Assembly (NCBI GenBank): GCA_009780135.1
Contig: WRAP01000002.1
Coordinates: 104,054-168,053 of the forward strand
Direction of reading: 5' to 3'
From: Bacillota bacterium
GTDB lineage: Bacteria; Bacillota; Clostridia; Christensenellales; Pumilibacteraceae
DNA length: 64,000 bases
Shown here: piece by piece, positions 45,604 through 53,641 of the stretch
Numbering within the stretch: position 1 is the first letter of the stretch
Layout of the letters: each line of letters starts with the position of its first letter
Made by a program: the position numbers and the translations under genes
The notes under the pieces: generated by a model
The model's database searches: none
What the model was told of the DNA's origin: nothing
Seen by the model: only the letters and a program-made list of their open reading frames with translations

Positions 45604-46656
45604 ATGAAGAAAAAAATCACTACACTAATCCTGTCGTTTGTATTGTTGCTTGGTGTAAGCACAGCAATGATAGGATGTACAGCACCGGAACACGAATTCC
45701 CGTATGGGTATATTATGGTTCATAATCGTTTTTATAATGAGCATAGGGTACAGACACACGGACCCGGCTATGTAAGTAGACCCGTGACAGAATATGTACA
45801 AGTACCTCTTAACCCTCAAAGAGTAGCTGTATTTTGCCACGCTATTTTAGACATAATGCTTGAGTTTGATTTGGCGAACAGAGTTGTGGGAATAGCTCAC
45901 ATGAGTACAGCAGATTATATAGATGCGGCATTTCCAAGAACTGGAGCAAACGCTCTTCCAGACCTTGGAGCGCATGAACCGCACACCCCCGATTTTGAAA
46001 CAGTTATCGCTATAAACCCCGACCTTATTATAATTAGCGGGCGACAAAGAGCAAGACCGCAAGCATTCTTTTCAAGGTTATCTGCTATTGCTCCCACAAT
46101 AGATTTAGCGGTAAGAACAGGTGCGGAACACTTTGTATCTGACTTTAAAGAAAATGTCGAGATAATAGCAAAGATTTTTGGATTAGAGGGAGAGGCGGAC
46201 GAAAGACTTGCTGCAATTCAAACTCAAATTGACAATACGGCGGCACTAGCTTATGAAATGGCTGTAACAGCACTTATCGTTCAGCTTAACGGCAGCGGAA
46301 TTGCGGCGCATGGAGGTGCGGGCAGATACTCGCTTATTCATAGAGAACTCGGAATAAGAGAAGCGGTAGCAAATGTTAATCCCGCTAACCATGGAACGCC
46401 TATCGGTGCAGGCTTTTTCTATAACAACGACGCCGATATAATTTTTTGGATAGACAGAGGATTTGCTGTTGGCGACGGAGCGTCGGATGTAAATATTCTT
46501 AACCATGCAATATTCCAAGATGTAACTGCTGTTAGCAATAATCATGTATTTGGGCTTAATAGTGCAAGCTGGTATTTTGTATCAGGTGGACTAAGGTTTA
46601 TGGAACAAGAGATAGCGTTTATATATAATACACTTCGCTCTGTAAGAGGTAATTAG
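45604..46656 (+). CDS. Siderophore-binding lipoprotein (YclQ/CeuE type)
   Basis: 350 residues from the ATG at 45604 (AAAGG upstream). Lipoprotein signal with lipobox AMIGC. The class III binding fold shows NPQRVAVFCHAILDIMLEFDL, LPDLGAHEPHTPDFETVIAINPDLIIISGRQ and FSRLSAIAPTIDLAV, all characteristic of the YclQ, CeuE and FatB group that binds catecholate siderophores such as petrobactin or their precursors. It presents the ferric complex to the permeases. A terminator follows 54 bp downstream. Confidence 0.92.
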   Translation: MKKKITTLILSFVLLLGVSTAMIGCTAPEHEFPYGYIMVHNRFYNEHRVQTHGPGYVSRPVTEYVQVPLNPQRVAVFCHAILDIMLEFDLANRVVGIAHMSTADYIDAAFPRTGANALPDLGAHEPHTPDFETVIAINPDLIIISGRQRARPQAFFSRLSAIAPTIDLAVRTGAEHFVSDFKENVEIIAKIFGLEGEADERLAAIQTQIDNTAALAYEMAVTALIVQLNGSGIAAHGGAGRYSLIHRELGIREAVANVNPANHGTPIGAGFFYNNDADIIFWIDRGFAVGDGASDVNILNHAIFQDVTAVSNNHVFGLNSASWYFVSGGLRFMEQEIAFIYNTLRSVRGN

Positions 46657-46709
46657 TATTAAATAAGGATGAATGACATGTCAAAAAAACAAAAAAATAA
46701 ATATTCAAG

Positions 46710-46730
46710 ACCGCCGACAAGGCGGTTTTT
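46710..46730 (+). terminator. Terminator of the siderophore importer operon
   Basis: ACCGCC-GACAA-GGCGGT followed by TTTT. Confidence 0.8.
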
Positions 46731-47131
46731 GTGATTATTCTGCCAAAATACAGGTACAAGGGCTGCACGATGTCGTGATAACCAAACTACAAGGACTGCC
46801 GCCTGTCGCCCCTATTCCAAAGGTGTGGGGCAGATAACGGACACTTATTGCAGGAAAAGGCAACGGCAGGTAAGAGGAGGCAAAGCGGAGTTCAAAACTC
46901 AACATATATTTAAGCAATATGACGGCGTTATACAGCCGTGTCGGGGTTAAACCGATGGGGATAGCCTTATGACCCCAGCCAGCGACAATAAGGCGGATTT
47001 GCGAATTTACTTAAAATTATGCCCAAAAAACGCTTGCGTTTCTGCAATAAAATGATGTTTGTTTTCGTTGGCAATGTTGCACCAGCGTTTATGTTTTCTC
47101 AATAATGTTGTATCATGAAGCCCAAGATTAC

Positions 47132-47160
47132 TTGACTCAAAATATACATATTGCTATAAT
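47132..47160 (+). promoter_or_regulatory. Promoter of the nuclease-like gene
   Basis: TTGACT (47132-47137), 17 bp, TATAAT (47155-47160). A second TATAAT in a tandem TATAATAGTGA repeat (47166-47171) lies 6 nt before the ATG. Confidence 0.7.
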
Positions 47161-47177
47161 AGTGATATAATAGTGAC

Positions 47178-48470
47178 ATGGGGCACACCGTTTACACAAT
47201 TAAAGAAATAAATCAAATTAACAAGAAGAAAATGCTTGACGCACAAGCAGAGTATGCAAAAGTAATAAATGAATACGAGCAGATATTAAAAGGCTATTCA
47301 TATGATTGCTTTGAGCTTGGAGTTTGTGAAAAAGTTTTTGTAATAGAGGATTCGTTTGTGATAATAGCTTGCTTGGTGAATTTTTCAAGTGATGTGAAAT
47401 TTGTAAACCCGACAATTATTTTTGAAGAGTTTACTTATAATGAGATTTTCAAATTCAATATAAGTGCCTTCAAGAGAAAATTTGATTATTACTTAATACG
47501 ATATTATAAATTCACAGGAAAGCTAGGAGTTCTACTATTAGCAGAAACTGAGGGACGAGTTGATGAATTCGGAAGGATTAAAAATTACGCAACTGACAAG
47601 CCGATTATACCCAGTTTTCTTAATAAGATTACAACTACTTTACCAGAACTTGAAATTGAAAAAAGATTTTTAGCTTGGAGAGGTTTCTTTTATAATTTTA
47701 TTATATACGAACTCAAAGATGAAGAAAAAACAGGTTATGCGATTTGTAGCACAACTACACAGAGTGTTCATAGTATTGCACAAAGTCGTGCTGATGATAT
47801 TGGTTTTGAGGCTTTAGCTAATTATAAAATTTATGAAAACAATGGATACCTTGACGACAAGCTATATGAAATCAAGGGTATAGCTTGCGATATGAATATA
47901 ATAGAAATTCTTGTCAATAGAATTCAAGTAGGCGTTGCTGAGGAATGGAAAAACAGAGTCAAGAAAAACCATAATAAATATTGTTTTGTAGAGAAAGGCT
48001 TACAATACTTTATAGTTCCCACCTATATTAAACGAGAGATTGACATTATCCAGACAAGAAATGAAGTTTTGAAAAATGCACAAAATGATCTATATTCTCA
48101 TTTAGAAAGACACGAATATCTTATCCTTGAATACAAATGGAAATCAGAACAGTATGTATATGAATTAGTCAAAAAACTTTATGGAGATAAGAAAGTAACA
48201 CACCAACATAGACCGTATTTTCTGCAGGGGTTATCCTACGATATTTTTATTTTTGGCGAAAACATTGCTATTGAATATCAAGGGAAACAGCACTTCGAAT
48301 CAGTCGGAATATTTGGTGGTGAAAAAAACTTCGCTACTCAAAAAGAGAGAGATGAATTGAAATTAAAATTAAGCAAAGAGAACGATGTCAAACTTGTGTA
48401 TATCAACTATTGGGAAGATATATCCCTAGAATTGATTAGAGAAAAAATTGAAAGAATAAAACAAGAATAA
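47178..48470 (+). CDS. Protein with C-terminal PD-(D/E)XK nuclease-like domain
   Basis: 430 residues. The first 300 residues are not recognised; they include a K/E-rich helical start and an alpha/beta region. The last 110 residues fit a PD-(D/E)XK or Vsr-like nuclease fold: SEQYVYELVKKLYGDKKVTHQHRP, then YDIFIFGENIAIEYQGKQHFE (Asp ... Glu-Tyr-Gln-Gly-Lys), then RDELKLKLSKENDVKLVYINYWED. Domains of this kind occur in proteins linked to mobile elements and defence. No partner methylase or recombinase is adjacent. The ATG at 47178 is close to the predicted RNA start, with no ribosome binding site. Confidence 0.65.
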   Translation: MGHTVYTIKEINQINKKKMLDAQAEYAKVINEYEQILKGYSYDCFELGVCEKVFVIEDSFVIIACLVNFSSDVKFVNPTIIFEEFTYNEIFKFNISAFKRKFDYYLIRYYKFTGKLGVLLLAETEGRVDEFGRIKNYATDKPIIPSFLNKITTTLPELEIEKRFLAWRGFFYNFIIYELKDEEKTGYAICSTTTQSVHSIAQSRADDIGFEALANYKIYENNGYLDDKLYEIKGIACDMNIIEILVNRIQVGVAEEWKNRVKKNHNKYCFVEKGLQYFIVPTYIKREIDIIQTRNEVLKNAQNDLYSHLERHEYLILEYKWKSEQYVYELVKKLYGDKKVTHQHRPYFLQGLSYDIFIFGENIAIEYQGKQHFESVGIFGGEKNFATQKERDELKLKLSKENDVKLVYINYWEDISLELIREKIERIKQE

Positions 48471-49048
48471 AAAATGTCTCCCCCCAGTGTCTCGGGCTAA
48501 ATCCGTTGCCTCCCCCCAGTGTCAAAAGATATTGGTGACTTAAGACGGCTAATCGGGAAGAATGCAGCCGCTGAAAAAAAAGCATAACCGCAAAACACAT
48601 CAATTCCAAAACAGCCCTCGTATTCCACAGTCTAAGGCGAATATCGCAAGTCTCCGAGACTTTAACGGGGGCAGACCGACTGCAAGCCATCTCCAAAATA
48701 AAAAGAGTGTTCTAAGAAAATTGACCAAACTTTATGGAGAAAACGCTTGTCATTTGGTAGGCGATTTTATATTACTATAAGTATATAGAGGAAATATATG
48801 ATATGTATTATCTCTATTGTTGATTTACTATGACGAATTTACAAGATAGAAGGTTATATAAGAAGCCCTCATGCAATACTAGAAATACTAATGCTAATTT
48901 TTACAAACACACAAATATTAGGTATGATAGAGTGATATCAATATCAATTAGTTCCAATGATAGAGTATGAAATTGAGCAGTCGAGGTTAATGTTAGAGGC
49001 ATTCTCTAAATAGTATTTGCTTTTTGGGTATTAAGCATATATAATAAA
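48471..49048. other. Non-coding stretch, possible gene remnants
   Basis: It begins with a 14-bp direct repeat CTCCCCCCAGTGTC (48478-48491 and 48510-48523, 32 bp apart). A 72-codon frame (48562-48780) lies in a GC-richer part, starts without a ribosome binding site and resembles no family I know; upstream another frame (IGDLRRLIGKNAAAEKKA) breaks at a stop, as if a gene had decayed by frameshifts. The rest (48781-49016) is AT-rich and featureless until the next promoter. Confidence 0.35.
49017..49045 (+). promoter_or_regulatory. Promoter of the GlmU-like gene
   Basis: TTGCTT (49017-49022), 17 bp, TATAAT (49040-49045). Leader of only about 13 nt. Confidence 0.65.
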
Positions 49049-49064
49049 AACAGGTACAGAATTT

Positions 49065-50171
49065 ATGCTACATAAATATAATTTAAGTGCGATAATAATT
49101 AAAGCTGTGCACGAAAAATCGGGAGTAACTCCCAGCGTGCAAATATTGGGTAAATCTATGTTAGATTGGGTAAAATTGAGTTTGCCTAATTGTCCTTTTG
49201 AGATAGCTCTTGAGGATAAAAAAGTAGAGCTGCCTGTTATGGTGCGCCCGTACATAAATGTCGAGAGTGCTTATACGGCGGTTTTATATTCGGATACTCC
49301 TCTACTTACTAAAAAGACGATTTTGGATGCACTTGCTACAATCGAAAGTTCGGACGCTAATATGATTAAGCTAACCCGCGGTTATATTTTTAAGACTGCG
49401 TATCTCAGAGCAATCGATACCTTTATGGCAACTGATAGCTACTTTTTTGATGAGGAAGATTTTATTAGTGCAACTAACTTTAAGCAAGTGTCTATAATTT
49501 CGGATATTTTAAAGCAACGCATTTTAAGCTATCATATGGAGAGAGGAGTTCATATCGAGGATATTTCCAGCGTGTTTATCGGTCCTGATGTAAGGATAGC
49601 TAGGGGTGTTGTTATTGGTCCTAATAATATTCTAAAAGGCGAAACTATTATAAAAACCGATGTTAAACTAAATGCGGGCAATTATTTAGAGGACGCTATT
49701 GTAGAGCAGAGTGCTACAATTACGGCAAGTCAAATTTATAAAAGCTTTATTGGCGGTAACACTACAGTGGGTCCGTACGCTTATATTAGACCCGATACTA
49801 TTATCGGTAGTGATTGCAGAATAGGCAATTATGTAGAGATTAAGGCAAGCATTATCGGCGATGGGTGTAAGATTAGTCATCTTAGCTATGTGGGCGATTG
49901 CGAGATGGGAGATGGATGTAATATTGGTTGCGGAGTTGTTTTTGTAAATTACGACGGCAAAAACAAACACAAAGCAAAGGTTGGTAAAAATGTTTTTGTT
50001 GGCTCGAATGCCAATATAATAGCTCCTATAGTTATTAGTGATGGTGCATTTGTAGCGGCGGGTAGCACAATTCAGCGTGATGTAGAGCCGGGTGCTTTAG
50101 CGGTTGCTAGAGCAAGACAATTTAACAAACAAAATTGGGGTAATAATAAGTATACTGAAGGATTGGAGTAA
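49065..50171 (+). CDS. GlmU-like protein: left-handed beta-helix acetyltransferase with degraded nucleotidyltransferase half
   Basis: 368 residues versus about 455 in GlmU. The C-terminal half (about 175-360) is a full LbH acyltransferase with GlmU-specific residues: YAYIRPDTIIGSDCRIGNYVEIK, the catalytic His in ISHLSYVGD, NIGCGVVFVNYDGKNKHK, NVFVGSNANIIAP, AAGSTI. The N-terminal half keeps only traces of the pyrophosphorylase domain (AVLYSDTPLLTKKTILDAL); the nucleotide-binding LAAGxGTRM loop and the catalytic Lys are absent. It may only acetylate glucosamine-1-phosphate, with uridylylation done elsewhere, or may serve another sugar. Confidence 0.8.
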   Translation: MLHKYNLSAIIIKAVHEKSGVTPSVQILGKSMLDWVKLSLPNCPFEIALEDKKVELPVMVRPYINVESAYTAVLYSDTPLLTKKTILDALATIESSDANMIKLTRGYIFKTAYLRAIDTFMATDSYFFDEEDFISATNFKQVSIISDILKQRILSYHMERGVHIEDISSVFIGPDVRIARGVVIGPNNILKGETIIKTDVKLNAGNYLEDAIVEQSATITASQIYKSFIGGNTTVGPYAYIRPDTIIGSDCRIGNYVEIKASIIGDGCKISHLSYVGDCEMGDGCNIGCGVVFVNYDGKNKHKAKVGKNVFVGSNANIIAPIVISDGAFVAAGSTIQRDVEPGALAVARARQFNKQNWGNNKYTEGLE

Positions 50172-50205
50172 AGTTATGTTTGTGTATTGTAAAATAAAAA
50201 GATAT

Positions 50206-50236
50206 AAATGCGAGTAGCTTTAGCTACTCGCATTTT
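50206..50236 (+). terminator. Terminator after the GlmU-like gene
   Basis: AAATGCGAGTAGCT / AGCTACTCGCATTT, 13-14-bp perfect stem with a tiny loop, then TATAA. Confidence 0.75.
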
Positions 50237-50267
50237 ATAAAAACTCGTATAAGATTTACAAAAATGC

Positions 50268-50296
50268 TTGCAATAGTATTTAAATTATGTCATAAT
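50268..50296 (+). promoter_or_regulatory. Promoter of the GH128 gene, predicting a leaderless mRNA
   Basis: TTGCAA (50268-50273), 17 bp, CATAAT (50291-50296), 6 nt, ATG at 50303. It overlaps the alternative start at 50264 and so argues against it. Confidence 0.6.
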
Positions 50297-50302
50297 GAAA
50301 GT

Positions 50303-51949
50303 ATGAATAGAAAAATTTACAAATTATTGCTGTCTACAATTGTGCTTATTATTGCATGTGTGCTTTTTGTAGCATGTATACCAACTTTACCAACAAGTAC
50401 AGAAGAAACGCTTTCCGACGCTAGCGATTCTTCAACTTCGTCATATGTGCCCAAGCCACCGCCTGAGCGTAGTGTTTTGAATAACTACGCACGAGGAGTT
50501 GGCTATAGTTTTAGAAACAGTCCACAAGGTAGTTCTAGCGATTTACATACGGCTGATGATTTTAGATTGCTTCAAGAAGGTGAGCATGGTATAGGTTGGT
50601 TTTATAATTGGGCTGTTCAACCCGGTAGTGATTTAGTAGAATCTGAGGCAAATTATCACAATGTAAACTTTGTGCCTATGAATTGGGGGCAGAGCATGAG
50701 CGACGCCGGCGAGAATAATATTCGCAACTTTGTAAATCGTCAAAGAGAAAGAGGTATTGAGGTTCGTTATCTTAGAACTATGAATGAGGTTAATATAACA
50801 AATCAAGGTGGAGGTCCCAATGGTGTAACTCCTCAACATTTTGCCACCAATCCTAATAGCTGGCCTAGAATGCTTAGGCTTGCTAGAGAGTTAGACCTTA
50901 AAATCATATCTCCTGCATTAGCACACGGCAATGTAGGCGGTGCTAATTCCCGTTTTGCTGGTGAGCAAGGCGGAGTAACTTGGATAGTAGAGTTTTTTCA
51001 AGAGATTATTCGTTTAGATAACCCCGAAAGATACGGTACTATAGAGGATATTCATGCTATAAGCGTACATACTTATACTAGTTGGCCGAGCCACTTTAAG
51101 GTGTTTATAGAAAGGTTTCATAACACCCTTTATGAGGAGTTTGGAGTTAGAGTTCCTATTTGGGTTACTGAGTGGTGTGCTTGGTACTATATTCAATGGG
51201 GATACACTAATCCGGCACATGTTGCTTGGAGTCGCCCATATTTCACTAGAGAAAACGGTGTTAGGTGGCAAGCGTGGCATATGTCGCAAACTGTAGCATG
51301 GATGGAGCAAAGTCCATTTGTAGATAAATATGCTTGGTTTATTCCTAAAAGAGGTGTAACATCAGCAGCCTATCCTATGATGGAACTTTTAACAAATACT
51401 ACTCCGCCGCAGCTTACCGAATTAGGAATTATTTATACAAATATGAGCGTGTTTGATCAAGATTATTGGTTTAGAGCAAATGAAATAATAGATATAGCTC
51501 AAATGACTCGAAATAATATTTATGAGTGGGTTGGATGCTTAGACGAAGGTACAAGATATGGCTTTAGCGAGAGTGTAAACTTTTGGCCTGTTACCGATAC
51601 CGATACAAGTGCCGGAGCATTAGAGGTTAGAGATTTAGCTGGTGGCAGATGGATAGAATTTCAAATTTATGTAGAGCGAACAGATTTTTATGTGTTAGAT
51701 TTAAGATATCGTGCTACTGTAAGTAGTTCTATTTCGGTAATAATTGATGGCAATAGCCAGGAATCAGTACTTCATTCCTCTAACTGGGATACAACTTCTA
51801 TTGATTTAGGTGTATTAGAAAAAGGTTACCATACACTACGAATTGTAGGTAACGGTCCTAGAGTTTCTACAGGATGGCCAGATGTTCAAAATAATCACAA
51901 CAATAATCTAATGCTTAATTGGATGCAATTAACAGGTTTTTCGCAATAA
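50303..51949 (+). CDS. GH128-type glycoside hydrolase lipoprotein with C-terminal CBM6-like module
   Basis: 548 residues. Lipoprotein signal with lipobox LFVAC, a Ser/Thr linker, then a TIM-barrel domain: RLLQEGEHGIGWFYNWAVQPG, VNFVPMNWG, LRTMNEVNITNQ (acid/base Glu), ISVHTYTSW, VPIWVTEWCAWY (nucleophile Glu). This is the Asl1-like/GH128 pattern of beta-1,3-glucanases. The last 130 residues (GGRWIEFQIYVERTDFYVLDLRYRA ... IDLGVLEKGYHTLRIVG) are a CBM6/CBM35-like beta-sandwich. With the GH16 protein at 27626 it would attack laminarin- or fungal-type beta-1,3-glucan outside the cell. Confidence 0.85.
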   Translation: MNRKIYKLLLSTIVLIIACVLFVACIPTLPTSTEETLSDASDSSTSSYVPKPPPERSVLNNYARGVGYSFRNSPQGSSSDLHTADDFRLLQEGEHGIGWFYNWAVQPGSDLVESEANYHNVNFVPMNWGQSMSDAGENNIRNFVNRQRERGIEVRYLRTMNEVNITNQGGGPNGVTPQHFATNPNSWPRMLRLARELDLKIISPALAHGNVGGANSRFAGEQGGVTWIVEFFQEIIRLDNPERYGTIEDIHAISVHTYTSWPSHFKVFIERFHNTLYEEFGVRVPIWVTEWCAWYYIQWGYTNPAHVAWSRPYFTRENGVRWQAWHMSQTVAWMEQSPFVDKYAWFIPKRGVTSAAYPMMELLTNTTPPQLTELGIIYTNMSVFDQDYWFRANEIIDIAQMTRNNIYEWVGCLDEGTRYGFSESVNFWPVTDTDTSAGALEVRDLAGGRWIEFQIYVERTDFYVLDLRYRATVSSSISVIIDGNSQESVLHSSNWDTTSIDLGVLEKGYHTLRIVGNGPRVSTGWPDVQNNHNNNLMLNWMQLTGFSQ

Positions 51950-51965
51950 AGGAGAAATTTAAAAT

Positions 51966-52664
51966 ATGCCAAGCTATAAAAGAGTATTATTAAAAATTAG
52001 CGGAGAGGCGCTAAAAAGGGATGATGAGGCAATTCATCCACAAAATGTAAACCATGTAGTAGAGCAGGTTGTGGCACTACATAAAAAAGGTTTAGAAATA
52101 GCTATCGTAGTTGGTGGTGGCAACTTTTGGCGTGGAAGGCAAGGCAAAGCTATCGAAAAGGTTACAGCTGATCAAATGGGTATGCTAGCTACCGTTATGA
52201 ATGCGCTTGCTCTACAGGACGCTATTGAAAAGATGGGTGTTCATGTAAGGGTGCAAACGGCTATTCCTATGCCAGCAGTTGCTGAGCCTTTTATTTTACG
52301 AAAAGCTCTTAGGCACTTTGAGAATAAGCGTATTTTGATTTTTGCTTGCGGTACAGGTAATCCATTTTTTACAACCGATAGCGGTGCAGCACTTAGGGCG
52401 GCGGAAATAAAAGCCGATATACTGCTTATGGCAAAAAATATAGATGGACTTTACGACAGCGACCCAAGAAAAAATCCTAAAGCCAAAAAGATAGAAACGG
52501 CAAGCTATATGCAGGTTATGAACGAAAATCTAAATCTTATGGATTTTACCGCTATTACTATGTGTATGGAAAACAGTATCCCTATTTTAGCGTTTGGTCT
52601 AAACGACGGAAATGCTTTGTACCGAGCTGGTATGGGTGAGAAAGTTGGAACGCTTATTAAATAG
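51966..52664 (+). CDS. pyrH: UMP kinase
   Basis: 232 residues of the amino acid kinase fold. KRVLLKISGEAL at the start, VVGGGNFWRGR, FACGTGNPFFTTDSGAALRAAEI, and NIDGLYDSDPRKNP. It phosphorylates UMP to UDP. AAAGGAG precedes the ATG. The normal neighbours tsf and frr are missing; it follows the glucanase gene by 16 bp, an odd pairing that suggests shared transcription. Confidence 0.96.
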   Translation: MPSYKRVLLKISGEALKRDDEAIHPQNVNHVVEQVVALHKKGLEIAIVVGGGNFWRGRQGKAIEKVTADQMGMLATVMNALALQDAIEKMGVHVRVQTAIPMPAVAEPFILRKALRHFENKRILIFACGTGNPFFTTDSGAALRAAEIKADILLMAKNIDGLYDSDPRKNPKAKKIETASYMQVMNENLNLMDFTAITMCMENSIPILAFGLNDGNALYRAGMGEKVGTLIK

Positions 52665-52701
52665 TATAAAGTACTATAAAAATAAAGGAGAAATAAAAAT
52701 T

Positions 52702-53553
52702 ATGCGAGGAAGAGGATTCGGTGGCGGTGGTAGCCGTGGCGGAGGATTCGGAGGAGGCTCCCGAGGCGGTGGCTTTGGAGGTAGAGGTGGCTCATCAGGT
52801 ATGGGCGGAGGTGCCAATAGAGGCGATGGCAACCGTGGTGGTAGCGGTGGTTCTCCTATGGGGGGAGGAAATCGTGGTGGTGGCTACGGTAGCGGTGCTC
52901 CTATAGGTGGTGGTAGACCAAATGCACCTATGGGTGGTGGAGCAAGACCACCAAGCCCTGGCGGTAGTAGACCTCCCGTTGGCGGTAGGTCACCTATGCG
53001 AAATCGTTCGCCAAGAAGGGGCGGCATGGGTATGCGTAGACGCTCTATGATGCGTCGTAATCCGTGGCGTAGACGCAGGATGATGATGTTTGGGCTTGGA
53101 ATGGCTAGCTTTATGTTTATTCCCGGCTTTCGTAGGCGTAGAAATGCGGGGTGTGCATCAGGTATGTTTTTGCTACTTGGGTTTATATTGCTTTTAATTG
53201 CAATACCGCTACTTGTAAATAATAGTGGTAGTGGAATACCGCTACTTGTAACGGCAATAATTATAGTTGTTGTGGCAAGTATTATAGGCATTATGATGAA
53301 CCGTATGATGAATCGCTTAAGGCGGGATAATCAGGCTGAGATAACTAGGCGAGAGCAAGAATGGATGGCTCAAAATCCTGATAACGGAATGAATGCTCCT
53401 GTTGGTAATCAACCAAATATGCAAGGGCAGAATCAAAATATGCAGAATCCACAGTCTCAGCAACAGCAACCGCTACAAAGCAATAACTGTAGTAATTGTG
53501 GTGCTCCGTTTGGTGGAAGTAATTTTTGCGGTTTTTGCGGAACGCATAGATAA
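52702..53553 (+). CDS. Glycine/arginine-rich zinc-ribbon membrane protein
   Basis: 283 residues from the ATG at 52702 (AAAGGAG 10 nt upstream; the frame opens earlier inside pyrH). Residues 1-95 are almost only G, R, S, P and M (RGFGGGGSRGGGFGG ...), then a very basic Arg-rich region (RRGGMGMRRRSMMRRNPWRRRRMMM), two to three hydrophobic helices (MASFMFIPG; GMFLLLGFILLLIAIPLLV; IPLLVTAIIIVVVASIIGIMM), a Gln/Asn-rich part and a C-terminal zinc ribbon (CSNCGAPFGGSNFCGFCG). I do not know the family. The Arg-Gly-rich part could bind RNA or acidic lipids. Confidence 0.65.
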   Translation: MRGRGFGGGGSRGGGFGGGSRGGGFGGRGGSSGMGGGANRGDGNRGGSGGSPMGGGNRGGGYGSGAPIGGGRPNAPMGGGARPPSPGGSRPPVGGRSPMRNRSPRRGGMGMRRRSMMRRNPWRRRRMMMFGLGMASFMFIPGFRRRRNAGCASGMFLLLGFILLLIAIPLLVNNSGSGIPLLVTAIIIVVVASIIGIMMNRMMNRLRRDNQAEITRREQEWMAQNPDNGMNAPVGNQPNMQGQNQNMQNPQSQQQQPLQSNNCSNCGAPFGGSNFCGFCGTHR

Positions 53554-53560
53554 CGATATT

Positions 53561-53607
53561 AAAAACTCCGCTCAACTTTGATATACAGTTGAGCGGAGTT
53601 TTTTTAT
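53561..53607 (+). terminator. Terminator after the Gly-rich gene
   Basis: AAAAACTCCGCTCAACT / AGTTGAGCGGAGTTTTT, 17-bp stem, T run. The next promoter's TTGACA begins at its last T. Confidence 0.9.
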
Positions 53608-53635
53608 TGACAAACAATCAATATCATATTACACT
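53607..53635 (+). promoter_or_regulatory. Promoter of the membrane protein pair, predicting a leaderless mRNA
   Basis: TTGACA (53607-53612), 17 bp, TACACT (53630-53635), 6 nt, ATG at 53642. No Shine-Dalgarno sequence. Confidence 0.55.
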
Positions 53636-53641
53636 ATCCTT

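Larger units (their letters stand above)
46657..47177. other. 521-bp non-coding gap, GC-richer in the middle
   Basis: After the importer terminator, bases 46740-47010 are clearly richer in G and C than the surroundings and contain small hairpins (TGGGG/CCCCA at about 46958-46979; ACGGC/GCCGT at about 46922-46939) but no convincing gene. A 60-codon minus-strand frame here (46735-46917) has no recognisable domain. The composition fits a leftover of a mobile element; this is inference. Confidence 0.4.

Noticed and set aside
46735..46917. 60-residue minus-strand frame in the GC-richer stretch
   Set aside because: No ribosome binding site or recognisable domain; kept only as part of the non-coding gap description.
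48562..48780. 72-residue plus-strand frame
   Set aside because: No start signals, unknown sequence, and signs of decay around it; not called as a gene.
50264..50302. Longer GH128 start
   Set aside because: It overlaps the promoter and would put residues before the lipoprotein signal peptide.
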